A stretch of DNA of 64,000 nucleotides from an uncultured Aquimarina sp. (GTDB lineage: Bacteria > Bacteroidota > Bacteroidia > Flavobacteriales > Flavobacteriaceae), in the NCBI RefSeq assembly GCF_947492405.1, contig NZ_CANLMP010000004.1:310001-374000 (forward strand), given 5' to 3'. The notes beneath the pieces were generated by a model. It had not been told where the DNA came from, did no database searches, and saw only the letters and a program-made list of their open reading frames with translations. Each line of letters begins with the position of its first letter. Position 1 is the stretch's first letter. The position numbers and the translations under genes were made by a program. Below are positions 1-9,357 of this stretch, in pieces.

Positions 1-335
1 ATATGAGGTTCTGTGCATCCTTTTAGAAGCCCTTTTTCTAATAATTTTTTCTCTTCTTTTTTAAAAAAACCAATCGCAAACAGCAATAGTATTGGTAAAT
101 GGAAATGCATTCCTTTGGCATCAAAAAATGATAACGAACTACTACATTGATACAAATGAATTAATGGAATGTCTATCCAATCTTCTTTTTCATCTTTAGC
201 TCTTAGTTTTCTGCATTCACTAACGGTCAATCTATCATCGTGCCCTTGTGCTTCCCAAAGGCCTATTCCATCTCCGAGTGTTACATTTTTAAAAGCTTCA
301 TTTATTTTTTTAATTAATGCTTCTTTTTTAGTCAT
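1..335 (-). CDS. DUF6714-like protein, 3' end off the left edge
   Basis: Partial gene; its start ATG is at 335 and the reading frame stays open to base 1, about 111 codons. The readable part has the hallmarks I associate with the DUF6714 family: a GDGIGLWEAQG segment near residue 22, then RAKDEKEDWIDIP, then CSSSLSFFDAKGMHFHLP. There is no signal peptide, so it is probably cytosolic. No biochemical role is known to me. Family members often sit among small immunity-like genes, which fits the array here. Only 2 bp separate it from the next gene upstream, so the two are probably co-transcribed. Confidence 0.6.
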   Translation of the reverse strand, partial: MTKKEALIKKINEAFKNVTLGDGIGLWEAQGHDDRLTVSECRKLRAKDEKEDWIDIPLIHLYQCSSSLSFFDAKGMHFHLPILLLFAIGFFKKEEKKLLEKGLLKGCTEPH

Positions 336-337
336 TT

Positions 338-760
338 TTATAGTTTCCTACTATTATTACTTTTGTCATTCAACCAAAGTTCTATTTCTTGAAAATTACT
401 ATTGGATACCTCACTCCCACATGCTATTCTTGTGGTTTTGCCTCCTTGTCCTTTTTGGTATTGTATCCCGAAATTATCATCCATGGTATGATAACTAATA
501 TACACCATTGGTAAATCATATCTTTCCTGATAATTTTTTCCTAACGAAAGCCCCAAGGCATTTTGAGATTGACTTGGGTAGTATCGTTCCCAAAAACCAA
601 TTTCTTTACACTTTTCGATCAATTTAAGAAGAGGTTTCAATTCTTTATGCTGTTCCTCAATCCATAGTCTACACCATGTAACCATGGTGTTCCATTGAAC
701 AAGTCTGTCCTCAGACTCCATTCCATTGATTATTTCCGTATATCGATCTCTAATATTCAT
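338..760 (-). CDS. hypothetical protein, immunity-array member
   Basis: Protein of 140 residues that I do not recognise. The ATG at 760 (MNIRDRYTEI) is preferred over an in-frame TTG at 772. The N-terminal half is helical and rich in Trp, Lys and Glu (QWNTMVTWCRLWIEEQHKE); the C-terminal half looks beta-rich and ends in a charged tail. There is no signal peptide or membrane segment. It lies 2 bp upstream of the DUF6714-like gene and about 90 bp after the preceding gene. That gap holds one copy of the recurrent intergenic element. A cytosolic immunity protein is an inference from context only. Confidence 0.5.
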   Translation of the reverse strand: MNIRDRYTEIINGMESEDRLVQWNTMVTWCRLWIEEQHKELKPLLKLIEKCKEIGFWERYYPSQSQNALGLSLGKNYQERYDLPMVYISYHTMDDNFGIQYQKGQGGKTTRIACGSEVSNSNFQEIELWLNDKSNNSRKL

Positions 761-811
761 TATAGTTTGCAAATGCCTCCATCAATAGTACATCACTTAA
801 TCTTAGCATCC

Positions 812-849
812 TATAGTCAACCAATATTCGTAGCGTGGTAGTTTATATT
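812..849 (-). repeat. recurrent intergenic element, copy A
   Basis: This intergenic stretch shares the core TATAGTCAAnCCAATATTCG followed by TAGCG (plus strand) with two other gaps at about 10408-10449 and 12151-12190. Copy A is the most diverged. It lies between two unrelated genes of the array. Confidence 0.55.
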
Positions 850-853
850 TGTA

Positions 854-1543
854 TTATAATTGATTAAATCCATATGCATCAATCATTTTATCAAGTACTG
901 CTTCATCTTTTGTACACGTCAATATCATATCACTTATTTGGTTTTCTTTATTGAGAAAATACATGAGTATTGTTTCAGGATCCCAATAGATTCTCAATCC
1001 ATTACCACGTATTATTTCTTTATAATCATTTTCTAAGGTATCTATAAAATTCTTAGATTTTTCATTACTATGGTATTCACTAATGTCCAGTGATGCAAAA
1101 TATTGAAATCCACTTTTTGCCTTCGCATGAAAACTTTCATCAGACATGACACATTGAACATATAAGATCATTTCAATAAATTGATCTAAACTTAGTTCTT
1201 CACTATACCATTCAACAGTTTCATCAAAATTTTGATCGGAAGTTTGATACACTGTTTTTGAATCTGTTAAATCAACAGCCCAATACACTACAGATTGATT
1301 TTCTTGAAGAAACACCAACTTATTATCTTTCACAAATAGTGCTGCAACTTCAGCAAAATGATGAAAACCATCTGTAAATAATGCATTATTTCCTAAGGTA
1401 AGGTACAGTTCTTTGAGCGTAGCTGGGATTTTGATATTCAATCGTTTTTCTTGTTCGAAAATACTTGATTGCTTCATTCCTTCTTCTAAAAAAAGATGTC
1501 TTCCAATAATTTTTTCTGCTATTTGTTTTACACTTCTATTCAT
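854..1543 (-). CDS. SUKH/SMI1-KNR4-like immunity-type protein
   Basis: Protein of 229 residues. Residues ~25-75 carry the pattern typical of the SUKH (SMI1/KNR4) superfamily: an acidic segment before IPATLKELYLTLGNN, then a turn and beta strands (FHHFAEVAALFV, KLVFLQENQSVVYWAVD). SUKH proteins are widespread immunity proteins that neutralise toxin domains by direct binding; which toxin is matched here cannot be said. No signal peptide is present, so a cytosolic location is expected. The start ATG at 1543 lies 11 bp after the stop of the next gene, another SUKH-like protein. Family assignment rests on motif pattern only. Confidence 0.55.
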   Translation of the reverse strand: MNRSVKQIAEKIIGRHLFLEEGMKQSSIFEQEKRLNIKIPATLKELYLTLGNNALFTDGFHHFAEVAALFVKDNKLVFLQENQSVVYWAVDLTDSKTVYQTSDQNFDETVEWYSEELSLDQFIEMILYVQCVMSDESFHAKAKSGFQYFASLDISEYHSNEKSKNFIDTLENDYKEIIRGNGLRIYWDPETILMYFLNKENQISDMILTCTKDEAVLDKMIDAYGFNQL

Positions 1544-1554
1544 TTTTCATGAAT

Positions 1555-1989
1555 TCAATATCCCTTATGCGTTTTATATTTAATTGTATTAATCATATTA
1601 TAGTTGTTTATATAATATTGTATTACTTGGTTAAAAGTATCAAATTCGATTGGTATTTCGAATCTAGGAAGTATCAAAAAAGAAGATGGAGTGCAATACA
1701 CATGTTGTCCATCAAATGTATGGGCAATTAATATGCTATTATGTATTTTATCTTTTTGCGAATCATCTTTCCATTCCCATAAATCAATATCTTCTTTAAA
1801 ATTATTTTCAAAGAAATTTTTATCTGGTGTTATTATGTTCAGGTATTCAACATTTTCTGAAATGATTCCATATCCATAATGTTTGATAAACTCCAAGTAT
1901 GATTTTGGTATTGGAAAATTGAGCATATTCTTTATCAAATCAATATTCGCAGTGCTTTTTTCTCCAATAATTTCAAAATTCATACTCAT
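1555..1989 (-). CDS. SUKH (SMI1/KNR4) family immunity-type protein
   Basis: Protein of 144 residues with a good SUKH pattern over its length: FPIPKSYLEFIKHYGYGII (residues ~25-45), then acidic DLWEWKDD, HTFDGQHVYCTPSSFLILPR and a C-terminal helix. The size is that of a single SUKH domain. It is probably a cytosolic immunity protein to an unknown toxin. It lies 1 bp from the next upstream gene and could use ATG 1989 or 1983. It shows little similarity to the neighbouring SUKH-like protein, so it is not a recent duplicate. Confidence 0.6.
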   Translation of the reverse strand: MSMNFEIIGEKSTANIDLIKNMLNFPIPKSYLEFIKHYGYGIISENVEYLNIITPDKNFFENNFKEDIDLWEWKDDSQKDKIHNSILIAHTFDGQHVYCTPSSFLILPRFEIPIEFDTFNQVIQYYINNYNMINTIKYKTHKGY

Positions 1990-1990
1990 T

Positions 1991-2470
1991 TTAGTTTACT
2001 AATTTTTCAAATCTTGATAAGATATCCTTTATATCCTTAAGTGTTTCTTCTCGTTCTTCTTTCATACACATTTCAAACATAACATAGCTATCAGGAGTAT
2101 TGTATATTGTTTGTAAAGCCTCATATACTGGTGTTATTTCCTCTTTATTCATTTGAAATTTCAATACTTTATTACCATACGCTTTGGTTAAATCTACTTG
2201 TCCATGTATTCCAGCTTCGACAATTATTGCTGAAAGTGCAATAATCAAATCTTCGAAATGAATATACTGTTCGAATTTTGAATTTGTAAACCTCACATTG
2301 TTGTCTGTTCTTTCATGAAGTAGATCAGGATTATCAATATACTTTTTTACATCGCTATGCGTATATATCAAATCCATAGTGAGCGTATCACTAGTTATGT
2401 TTTCTACTAGCTCTAAAAAATCCCCTCCAAAATCAGAGCCGAATGCAGTGTCTTTCCAATTTTCTATCAT
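1991..2470 (-). CDS. hypothetical protein, immunity-array member
   Basis: Protein of 159 residues that I do not recognise with certainty. It opens with MIENWKDTAFGSDFGGDFLE and has a central conserved-looking segment (FEDLIIALSAIIVEAGIHGQVDL) and a charged C-terminal helix (KEEREETLKDIKDILSRFEKL). The layout resembles small acidic alpha/beta immunity proteins, but this is inference. No signal peptide or membrane helix. It is tightly packed, 1 bp from the SUKH gene downstream and 5 bp from the gene upstream, consistent with one transcript. Confidence 0.5.
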   Translation of the reverse strand: MIENWKDTAFGSDFGGDFLELVENITSDTLTMDLIYTHSDVKKYIDNPDLLHERTDNNVRFTNSKFEQYIHFEDLIIALSAIIVEAGIHGQVDLTKAYGNKVLKFQMNKEEITPVYEALQTIYNTPDSYVMFEMCMKEEREETLKDIKDILSRFEKLVN

Positions 2471-2475
2471 AGTTT

Positions 2476-3273
2476 TTATATACTATTCATTATTCCTTTA
2501 AATACGTTATGTTTTTTATTACAACTATGGCAATTTATATCTCCTTTAAAATATGGGATTAATGGTTTTAGCGAATTGATATTCATTATGTCAATTGGTT
2601 TTTCTAGCCAATCCAGATTGATATTAGATGTATTTACATCAATTCTTAATTTTTCCTGGTTTTTATTTGTAGTAGGATCGCTGCTATACGCGTTTAAAAC
2701 ATTCTCTTCATTCCATAAAAAAGTTTCTTCTTCGCAAGTAGGGCATACAAAAATATATTCGTCATTGATATTAAAGGTTTTAAATATTTCAGCTTCTTTA
2801 TGTCTTTTTATGGAGACTAAAAATGCGATTAAATAAAATCTTTTGGAGTCTTCATTCAAAATTTCAGTATTGTGCGAATACTTATTTACAAGGTTTCTAA
2901 ACTTTTCTATCGAATCCATAAATGCTATCTGAATTCTATTTTTTTCTTTTTCATTAAGATGATCCTCTTCAAATATTTGCTCTAACTCTGATATATTGTC
3001 TAGGTAAATTAAAACGACTCCTAGAGAAGCTAATACATCAATATTAAATTCGATATCATCAGACTCTTCAATTATCATTAATACATGAGGTACGGTGGCA
3101 AGTGTATTTTCGTATACTGATCCTTGGTGATAAATATGTTCCCATATTAATTCATCTGCAATTTTTTTATTCAAACTTTTTGAAAGTTCCTGAATGAGTG
3201 ATGGTATTACTTCTGAGTTTCTATATGGACTACTTAATTTTCTCCAAATATGTAATTCATCTAATTCTATCAT
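2476..3273 (-). CDS. helical repeat-like protein with a C-terminal four-cysteine zinc-ribbon pattern
   Basis: Protein of 265 residues. Residues ~1-165 look like packed helices, including ELIWEHIYHQGSVYENTLATVPHVL, a pattern seen in HEAT-like immunity proteins. The C-terminal part has CPTC (Cys177/Cys180) and CHSC (Cys248/Cys251) pairs about 68 residues apart, which could form one zinc-binding ribbon. No signal peptide. It lies 5 bp upstream of the previous gene in the array and about 90 bp from the next. Function unknown; a cytosolic immunity or toxin-binding role is inferred from context. Confidence 0.5.
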   Translation of the reverse strand: MIELDELHIWRKLSSPYRNSEVIPSLIQELSKSLNKKIADELIWEHIYHQGSVYENTLATVPHVLMIIEESDDIEFNIDVLASLGVVLIYLDNISELEQIFEEDHLNEKEKNRIQIAFMDSIEKFRNLVNKYSHNTEILNEDSKRFYLIAFLVSIKRHKEAEIFKTFNINDEYIFVCPTCEEETFLWNEENVLNAYSSDPTTNKNQEKLRIDVNTSNINLDWLEKPIDIMNINSLKPLIPYFKGDINCHSCNKKHNVFKGIMNSI

Positions 3274-3361
3274 TGTTTATGGACTGTAAGTGTTTTACCT
3301 ATTATTTTTTCCATTATTAGTTTTATTGATCTTAAGAGTTAATATCATTTTATCAATGAAT

Positions 3362-3565
3362 TCAATGATAAACATCTATTGAATTTAATTTCTTGCAATA
3401 ATCTATCGGCACTGTTCTATATTTAGGTTTTCCTTTTTCGTTTGTTTCTCCAAACCAAATCCCTAAATGTTCTGCAGGTGTATCTTTTTCTCCTACAAGA
3501 AAAACGATTACTCCTGTATCGTTACCAATTTTTACAAAATCTCCTTTATTAAGTTCATATTTCAT
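3362..3565 (-). CDS. small basic SH3-like protein
   Basis: Protein of 67 residues beginning MKYELNKGDFVKIGNDTGVIVF. The alternating hydrophobic pattern and glycine turns suggest a small beta-barrel of SH3/KOW type. The middle reads EHLGIWFGETNEKGKPKYRTVP. I know no function; similar small proteins occur beside toxin-immunity genes. It is separated by about 40 bp from the LRR gene upstream in transcription and by about 90 bp from the gene downstream. Confidence 0.5.
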   Translation of the reverse strand: MKYELNKGDFVKIGNDTGVIVFLVGEKDTPAEHLGIWFGETNEKGKPKYRTVPIDYCKKLNSIDVYH

Positions 3566-3606
3566 AATAGTATCCTAAAAGATAAATACCTTCAATTATT
3601 TCATTT

Positions 3607-5664
3607 TTACAATTCAAAATAGCGGTCTTTCCATATCCTAAAGGGTACAAAAGGCAACCCATAAAAAATAGCTATTTCTGGTTTTTTTAGTTGGGATAGG
3701 TATTCTTTTTTTTCTAAACCGTTATCTGCTAAATTGACTTCTTTTAAATTAGGGAGTGTGTTTAACACACTGATATCAGAAATTTTATTACTATATAAGT
3801 TAAGTTGTTCTAATTTTTTAAGGTTTTTTAATCCGTCTATATTTTCTATAGTTCCATTTTCTGAAAGATCTAATACTTTTAAATTGGTAAGCTTTTCCAG
3901 GTTTTTAACTTCAGCTATATTACAGCAGCCCAGATCCAATTTTTCAAGATTTGGTACATTATCAAAACAAGTTGTATTTGTTAAATTGGACTCTCCTTGT
4001 ATTCTCAAAATCTTGAGTTTATTAAGTTTTCCTATATCAATATTTGCAGTACCAGTAATATTTAAATTCTCTAAATTAGGGAATTGCTCTAAAGCATCAA
4101 TTTTAGATTCTTTTGATGTTTCTAGCACTAGTGTTTTTAAAGATTTTATAGAATGTATTTCGTTTATATCAGTATCTTCATCTAATCGTAAGTACTTTAG
4201 GTTCTGTAAGGTATCTAATCTTGTGTTTTTTAAATTTCCATAAAGTGTAAAGTTTTTTAACTTTTGAAGATGTTCTATACCTATAAGTTCGATAGAAAAA
4301 TAACACCAAAGTTCTAGAGTCTCTATGTTCGTTATAGTACTTACATCTATAGCTATAATATCTTCTGGTTCGGGTTCAATATCAATGAATAATCGTAATC
4401 GTTTAAGGGTTTTAAAAGCTAAAATACTTTTTGTTTCGGCAATAGAAGTTACTGTTAAGTCCAGAGATTCTAATACCGTAAATTCTTTGATGCAGGAAAC
4501 GTTTTTTACCTCATCTTCATTTACTTTCAATTTTATAAGTTGATGTTTTAATGGTAAGAGTTTTTTTAAATCTATCAATCCTTTTTCGTGCGGATTGGTG
4601 TAAAATGTAATTTTTTCTAATTGTGTAAACGCTTTTAGTTGTGCCGATTCTTTTAATTCTGATTGACTGAAATACAATTCCTTTATTTGAGGCGCTATGG
4701 GTATAAAATTACTAATGGTAACATTACTATACTGAAAATCTAATTTTTCGAGCTGGGTAAAGTGTTGTAAAAACGTCATGTCATCAGGTACGTATTGATG
4801 AAATTCTAAGCTTTTGATATAATGAGCTATAGACGCTAAGTTTTGCAAGTTGACTTTTGCTTTTGGATAAGATCTTTCTTCTCCTAAGGAACAATAACTT
4901 ATGGTAAATGTGCTTGATTTATCTTGAGAAAGTTGTTGATCTTTTATAACAGTACCTGAATCAATCTCTAAACGCTTTAGCTTAGAAAATTGATGAATGT
5001 GCTTAATCGTATCTATTGTACATCCATTTAGGATAATATGTTCTACATTATCTGATATTGGTAAAAACAGATCTATAGTATCAAATGTCATATCCCGCAA
5101 ACAAATCCGTATAAAATTCCTATCCTGTTTTGCAGTATGAATGATATCATTTTCAGATTGCTTAATGGTCACGCCATTTAATCTTAAATCATATAGTTTT
5201 GGAAATAGATTAACTTCATAAAAATTATGAATCGTACAATTTGTAATAAAAATATGATCGATTTTTTTTGCCATAGGCTGCAATACTGCTAAATGGTCAA
5301 TGGTCATATTTTTAAGGTTGATATGCTTTAAATTACCATCGTAAGCAGTTGTACAACTTTTATTAGTATACAACTCATCTATATTTCCAATAGCTACCTT
5401 ATCTAAAGTAAGTTCACGTAGGATTTCAAACTTAATCAAGTCACTAATATCCTTAATCGTACAATTGATAAAGGTTAACCTAGACACTTCTTTGACCAAA
5501 TGTAGAAAGAGATCCAGATTGTCAATGCTTATATTTTGAAGGGTTAATGAAGTTATTCTCTTATAATGTTCAAAATATTCATAGGTATTGGTTTGCTCTT
5601 TACCATACTCATGTTTTTCAAACTTTATATGGAGTGCTTTTTCTATGTTTTTAAGTTTGTCCAT
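3607..5664 (-). CDS. large SDS22-like leucine-rich repeat protein
   Basis: Protein of 685 residues built almost wholly of leucine-rich repeats, including many SDS22-like 22-residue units such as LTNLKVLDLSENGTIENIDG and LPNLKEVNLADNGLE. A short N-terminal region (~1-40) and a conserved cap (FYGLPFVPFRIW) flank the repeats. There is no signal peptide, sorting domain or lipobox, so a cytosolic role in protein binding is likely. A tandem paralogue lies at 5954-8014; the segments around ITNCTIHNFYEVNLFPKLYD are identical in both. An 86-residue protein gene sits between them, 5 bp from this start. Position among immunity-like genes suggests toxin binding, but that is inference. Confidence 0.75.
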   Translation of the reverse strand: MDKLKNIEKALHIKFEKHEYGKEQTNTYEYFEHYKRITSLTLQNISIDNLDLFLHLVKEVSRLTFINCTIKDISDLIKFEILRELTLDKVAIGNIDELYTNKSCTTAYDGNLKHINLKNMTIDHLAVLQPMAKKIDHIFITNCTIHNFYEVNLFPKLYDLRLNGVTIKQSENDIIHTAKQDRNFIRICLRDMTFDTIDLFLPISDNVEHIILNGCTIDTIKHIHQFSKLKRLEIDSGTVIKDQQLSQDKSSTFTISYCSLGEERSYPKAKVNLQNLASIAHYIKSLEFHQYVPDDMTFLQHFTQLEKLDFQYSNVTISNFIPIAPQIKELYFSQSELKESAQLKAFTQLEKITFYTNPHEKGLIDLKKLLPLKHQLIKLKVNEDEVKNVSCIKEFTVLESLDLTVTSIAETKSILAFKTLKRLRLFIDIEPEPEDIIAIDVSTITNIETLELWCYFSIELIGIEHLQKLKNFTLYGNLKNTRLDTLQNLKYLRLDEDTDINEIHSIKSLKTLVLETSKESKIDALEQFPNLENLNITGTANIDIGKLNKLKILRIQGESNLTNTTCFDNVPNLEKLDLGCCNIAEVKNLEKLTNLKVLDLSENGTIENIDGLKNLKKLEQLNLYSNKISDISVLNTLPNLKEVNLADNGLEKKEYLSQLKKPEIAIFYGLPFVPFRIWKDRYFEL

Positions 5665-5669
5665 CCTAT

Positions 5670-5930
5670 CTATTCTTCTTCCTTAAAATCACTTAACATT
5701 ATATCAATTCCCTCTTCAATCCTTCTCTTTTCATCTTTGGAATATGCTTGTAGCTGTAGGGTTAATTCTTGCGCTTCTTTTAATGAAATTTTCTGGTTCA
5801 CCTGAACAAATGCTACACAACCCAAAAATGAAACGCCTTTGTTTTTTAGTTCTGTGATTTTTGATGATAATGATGGTATATCACCACACTTGCATCGCTT
5901 TGCTTCTTTTTTTATTTCTTCTAATTTCAT
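5670..5930 (-). CDS. small hypothetical protein between two LRR paralogues
   Basis: Protein of 86 residues with an N-terminal Cys pair (RCKCGDIP) and a helical remainder, including GVSFLGCVAFVQVNQKISLKEAQE. This resembles small helical proteins with a ribosomal L7/L12 C-terminal-like KxxxxExxS-LKEAKE pattern, but the match is weak. It lies 5 bp upstream of the intact LRR gene and 23 bp after the end of the second LRR gene, so it may be translationally coupled to them. Function unknown. Confidence 0.5.
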   Translation of the reverse strand: MKLEEIKKEAKRCKCGDIPSLSSKITELKNKGVSFLGCVAFVQVNQKISLKEAQELTLQLQAYSKDEKRRIEEGIDIMLSDFKEEE

Positions 5931-5953
5931 TTATCTATTGTTTTATACAGCTA

Positions 5954-8014
5954 TTACAATTCAAAATCCTGATCTTCCCATATCCAAAAAGGCACTTTAG
6001 GTAATCCATAAAAAACTGCGATTTCAGGAATATTTAATTGTTTTAAAGCTTTTGGTTTTTCAATAAGATTGCCTGCAATATTTACCTGTTTTAAATTTGG
6101 TAGTTCATTTAATATAGTGATATCAGAGATTTTATTTTCGTATAGATTTAAATACGCTAAGTTTTTTAAGTTTGCTAAACCCTCTATGTTTTGAATTGTG
6201 TTTTCTGAAATATTCAACATTTTCAGATTGATGAGTTTATCTACCCCTTTTACCTCGGTTAGGCAGTTATTTTCTAAAGACAATTTTTCTAAGTTGGGTA
6301 AATCATCTAAAAAATCAATTTCTTTTGGAAATATGTTGGAAATATCCAGCACTTTTAAATTAGGCAAATGCCCTAAGGTGATTTTGTTAGTCCCTTTTAT
6401 TGAAAGTTCTTTAAGGTTGATAAACCGTGATAATCCTGAAACTTCATATGCTTCTGTAACATCGATTTCTAATTTTGTAAGTGTATTTATTGCTGGTAAC
6501 TCACTTATATTTATTGCTTCATTTATCTTTAAATACCGAAGTTTTTTAATTTCATGGATTCCTTTTGCATTACAAGAATCTTTTAGGCTTAATACTCTTA
6601 AATGCTGAAGGTTTTCAAGCCCTTTTAGGGTTACTGAACTATCGTTTTCTATATAGAGTTCTTCTATATTCTTAAGAGTTTTTAGATTAAATGTTTGTGT
6701 TTTTTTTGCTCGGATATTGATCGATAACTTTTTTAAACTAGGTAACGAGAAAACACGTTGAGCTACTTTTTTTGAAGCATATAGAATAAAAACAGACTCT
6801 AATGCTGTAAACTGTTCAATGAATTCTAAGTTTTTAATACTGCAATCAGAAAACTCCCAGAAATCGAATTTCTTTAATTGATTTTTTAAGGGAAGTAATG
6901 TTTTAAAATCTTTGAAACTTTCTTTTGAGGTATTGGCATCAATTTTTAATACTTCCAGGTTTTTAAAGTGCTGTATTTCGGATCTATTTTTAATCGTCGA
7001 TTCTGAAAAATCTAAAGAACTAATTTGTGCTGCTACAGGCAAAAAGTGACGTAATCTTGCTGTAACTCGATCGAATTTTAGTGCTGTCAATACTTCAAAA
7101 TTTGTAAGATATGATAGATTAGATATCGCATCGTTTTTAAAAGTGATTGTTTCTATACTAGTAGCTATAGCAGCTAATTTTTGTATATCAAAATCTATTG
7201 CTTTTACATCATCTTCGTTTGTCGAAATGATACACTCTTTAAGCCGAAATAATGCTATATTTTCTTTTTCTAATGCTACATCATTAATTACGGTTGAGGC
7301 ATCTATTTCAAATTCTTGTAAACCAGCAAATTCAGTTAATTTTCTGATACTACCAATAGTACAACCATTGAGTGTAATCCCATGCAAACCTTTTGATATT
7401 GGAATAAAATAATCAATATCCTCGAACTCCATGTTGAAAAGAGATAACCACGTGAAATTTCTTTCAGAATCTGCCTCATAAATTACATCCTCATCAGATT
7501 GTTTGATAACTACACCATCAAGTCGTAAATCATAGAGTTTGGGAAACAAATTCACCTCATAAAAATTATGAATGGTACAATTGGTAATAAACACATGATC
7601 CAAATTTTTAGCCATAGGTTGTAAAACACCTAAATGCTTAATGTTCATGTTTTCCAAGTTTACGTGCATTAAATTTCCATTATAGGCAGTATTACAACTT
7701 TTGTTTTCGATAGTTAACTCCTCAACATTAGTAATGGTAACATTGTTTAATGTTAAGTTTCCCAAGTTTTCGAAGTTATATAGACTGCAAATACTACCAA
7801 TGGTACAGTTAATTAATTTTAAGGTGTGTAGGTACATAGAAAATGGTAATAAAACATGGATGTTTTTAATAGTTACATTTTCTCATATAAGTTCTCTTAT
7901 GTTTGGACTGTTTGACCAAGTATTATATGTATTCACTTGATCTTCTTTTTTGTAATCGTACTTTTCTAGTGTTACACCTAGTAATTCTTCTATTTGTAGT
8001 ATTTGATCTTCCAT
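5954..8014 (-). pseudogene. second SDS22-like LRR protein, interrupted by an in-frame TGA
   Basis: The frame from ATG 8014 would give about 686 residues, the same length as the LRR paralogue at 3607-5664. Codon 44 is TGA (7885-7883), where alignment to the paralogue (LTLQNIS versus LI-stop-ENVT) implies leucine; a single T-to-G change of TTA explains it. The frame is otherwise open. The longest ATG-started piece downstream begins at 7837 and lacks the N-terminal cap. The C-terminal FYGLPKVPFWIW cap is kept. No signal peptide is seen. It could be a recent inactivation, a sequencing error or internal re-initiation at 7837. No frame damage elsewhere suggests the event is young. Confidence 0.75.
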
Positions 8015-8107
8015 ATTGGTTTTAGATAAGTACCATTACTTTTATAATTCAATCTTGAAATAGTGTTTCTTCAAAATATTTCATATTCCTTCAATCGGGT
8101 TAGTCCT

Positions 8108-8410
8108 TTAATCCCACACTATTATATTGATAAATTCATTTTCACTTTTAGCAATCTGTTCTTCTTTTTTGGTATTTGGATCTAACTTAAAAACATAGCC
8201 TCCAGAATGTCTAAGGAAAAAATGTCCGTTTTCGTCTACTGCTACTAGATAAGATTCTTTTCCTTTATACCAATCTGCCTGAAAAGGACGTCTGTCTTCT
8301 GTACGTATCAAACAAATCAGTTTATATACTTGCTCGTTATGATGTATGGTTCTTATGAGTCCTAAATTATTGATAGTTTTTTCTAGTAGATTCATTGATT
8401 TAATTTTCAT
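8108..8410 (-). CDS. small hypothetical protein, immunity-array member
   Basis: Protein of 100 residues, probably cytosolic. Residues ~45-90 (SYLVAVDENGHFFLRHSGGYVFKLD) form a likely beta-sheet reminiscent of the second half of SUKH-like immunity domains, where a chemically similar strand-turn-strand segment occurs. The N-terminal half is helical. I cannot place it in a named family. About 94 bp separate it from the start of the broken LRR gene downstream, and 38 bp from the gene upstream. Confidence 0.5.
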   Translation of the reverse strand: MKIKSMNLLEKTINNLGLIRTIHHNEQVYKLICLIRTEDRRPFQADWYKGKESYLVAVDENGHFFLRHSGGYVFKLDPNTKKEEQIAKSENEFINIIVWD

Positions 8411-8448
8411 TATTTAATATGGTTATCTACGTTTGGAGATGGGTTTTC

Positions 8449-8802
8449 TTAGGTCAGTTTTAATTCACTTGGAATTAATAACCAAGAAATCCCATCACTT
8501 TCTTGTTTCACATGCCAGACAACAATTCCTTTCGTTTTTTTCCAATATAAAGTCTTGCCATCCTGATCTTTTAGCATAAAAGGCGGCACCCAGATTAATT
8601 CGATATTGCCATCTCCTGCCCAACCAGATTTTAGAAACCTTTCTTTGGCAATCGCAATATATTCATCAGCATTTTTCAAACACTCTCTGGGGTTTAACGT
8701 AAAATGCAGATTGTCTATGTATTCATACATCAACAATTCGAAATCCCTTAAAGATTCTGGTGAATAGTCAATAATTTCAGATTTTTTAATTGTATAGGCC
8801 AT
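8449..8802 (-). CDS. hypothetical protein, immunity-array member
   Basis: Protein of 117 residues with no signal peptide. The N-terminal half is helical (residues 15-55) and the C-terminal half has several Trp-rich strands (IELIWVPPFML, GIVVWHVKQESDGISWLLIP). The pattern of an aromatic beta-sheet after a helix recurs in several unrelated proteins of this island. I do not recognise a family. It lies 46 bp from the upstream secreted protein gene and 38 bp from the gene downstream. Confidence 0.5.
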   Translation of the reverse strand: MAYTIKKSEIIDYSPESLRDFELLMYEYIDNLHFTLNPRECLKNADEYIAIAKERFLKSGWAGDGNIELIWVPPFMLKDQDGKTLYWKKTKGIVVWHVKQESDGISWLLIPSELKLT

Positions 8803-8848
8803 GTATCATTTGATCGATTGGTTAAGTTATTGGTTCGTTTTAGTTTTT

Positions 8849-9301
8849 CTACTCATTTTGTTTTGTAAAAACTATTGTCTCATCGACTTTAGAGATTAAA
8901 AAAATTATCTTTTTTGGTTTCCGGTGCTCCGTTGGTTTTTTCCATTCACCAGAATACGAAACAGTATCAACTGAAATGATAATTTTTTCTTTGTCAAGGA
9001 ATTCATATTTCCCGATTACTGTTGTAAAATTATCATTCCCGCAAGGTGCAACATAACTACTATTAAAAACCATTTCATCTCCAAAACTAGTCAAATTACC
9101 AGCAAATTTTCTTTCAATAAACTTTGTTAAATTGTATTGTTTAATGTTAGGATCTAACCCTAATATATTGTCAGTTATCCAAGCTCCGTTTTCTAGTTCA
9201 GTCTTATACATATTTTTCATTTCTTGAGCTTTTCCATGAGAGCTAAAAAACAAGATTGTAATAGTCAGTATCGTAAGATTTAATACTATTTTTTTAGTCA
9301 T
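8849..9301 (-). CDS. secreted hypothetical protein
   Basis: Protein of 150 residues with a clear Sec signal peptide: Lys-Lys start, hydrophobic core LNLTILTITILFFSS and a likely cleavage after HGKA. The mature part is beta-rich and contains GAWITDNILGLDP, then a single Cys in YVAPCGNDNF. The layout recalls small periplasmic proteins that test or bind an extracellular partner; no family is recognised. Exported proteins alternate with cytosolic ones through this island, which would fit immunity to toxins acting in either compartment. Confidence 0.55.
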   Translation of the reverse strand: MTKKIVLNLTILTITILFFSSHGKAQEMKNMYKTELENGAWITDNILGLDPNIKQYNLTKFIERKFAGNLTSFGDEMVFNSSYVAPCGNDNFTTVIGKYEFLDKEKIIISVDTVSYSGEWKKPTEHRKPKKIIFLISKVDETIVFTKQNE

Positions 9302-9357
9302 AACATTTTATATTTTACGTTCATTTTATACCTTAAACCACTATTATTTATACTATG

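Noticed and set aside
760..845. Minus-strand frame reading YRMLRLSDVLLMEAFAN, which looks like a SusD-family C-terminal motif
   Set aside because: The frame is short, has no upstream support and overlaps the repeated element; a chance match is more likely.
7837..7837. ATG 7837 as the true start of the second LRR protein
   Set aside because: The frame upstream to ATG 8014 aligns with the paralogue N-terminus except for one TGA, so 7837 is an artefact of the stop.
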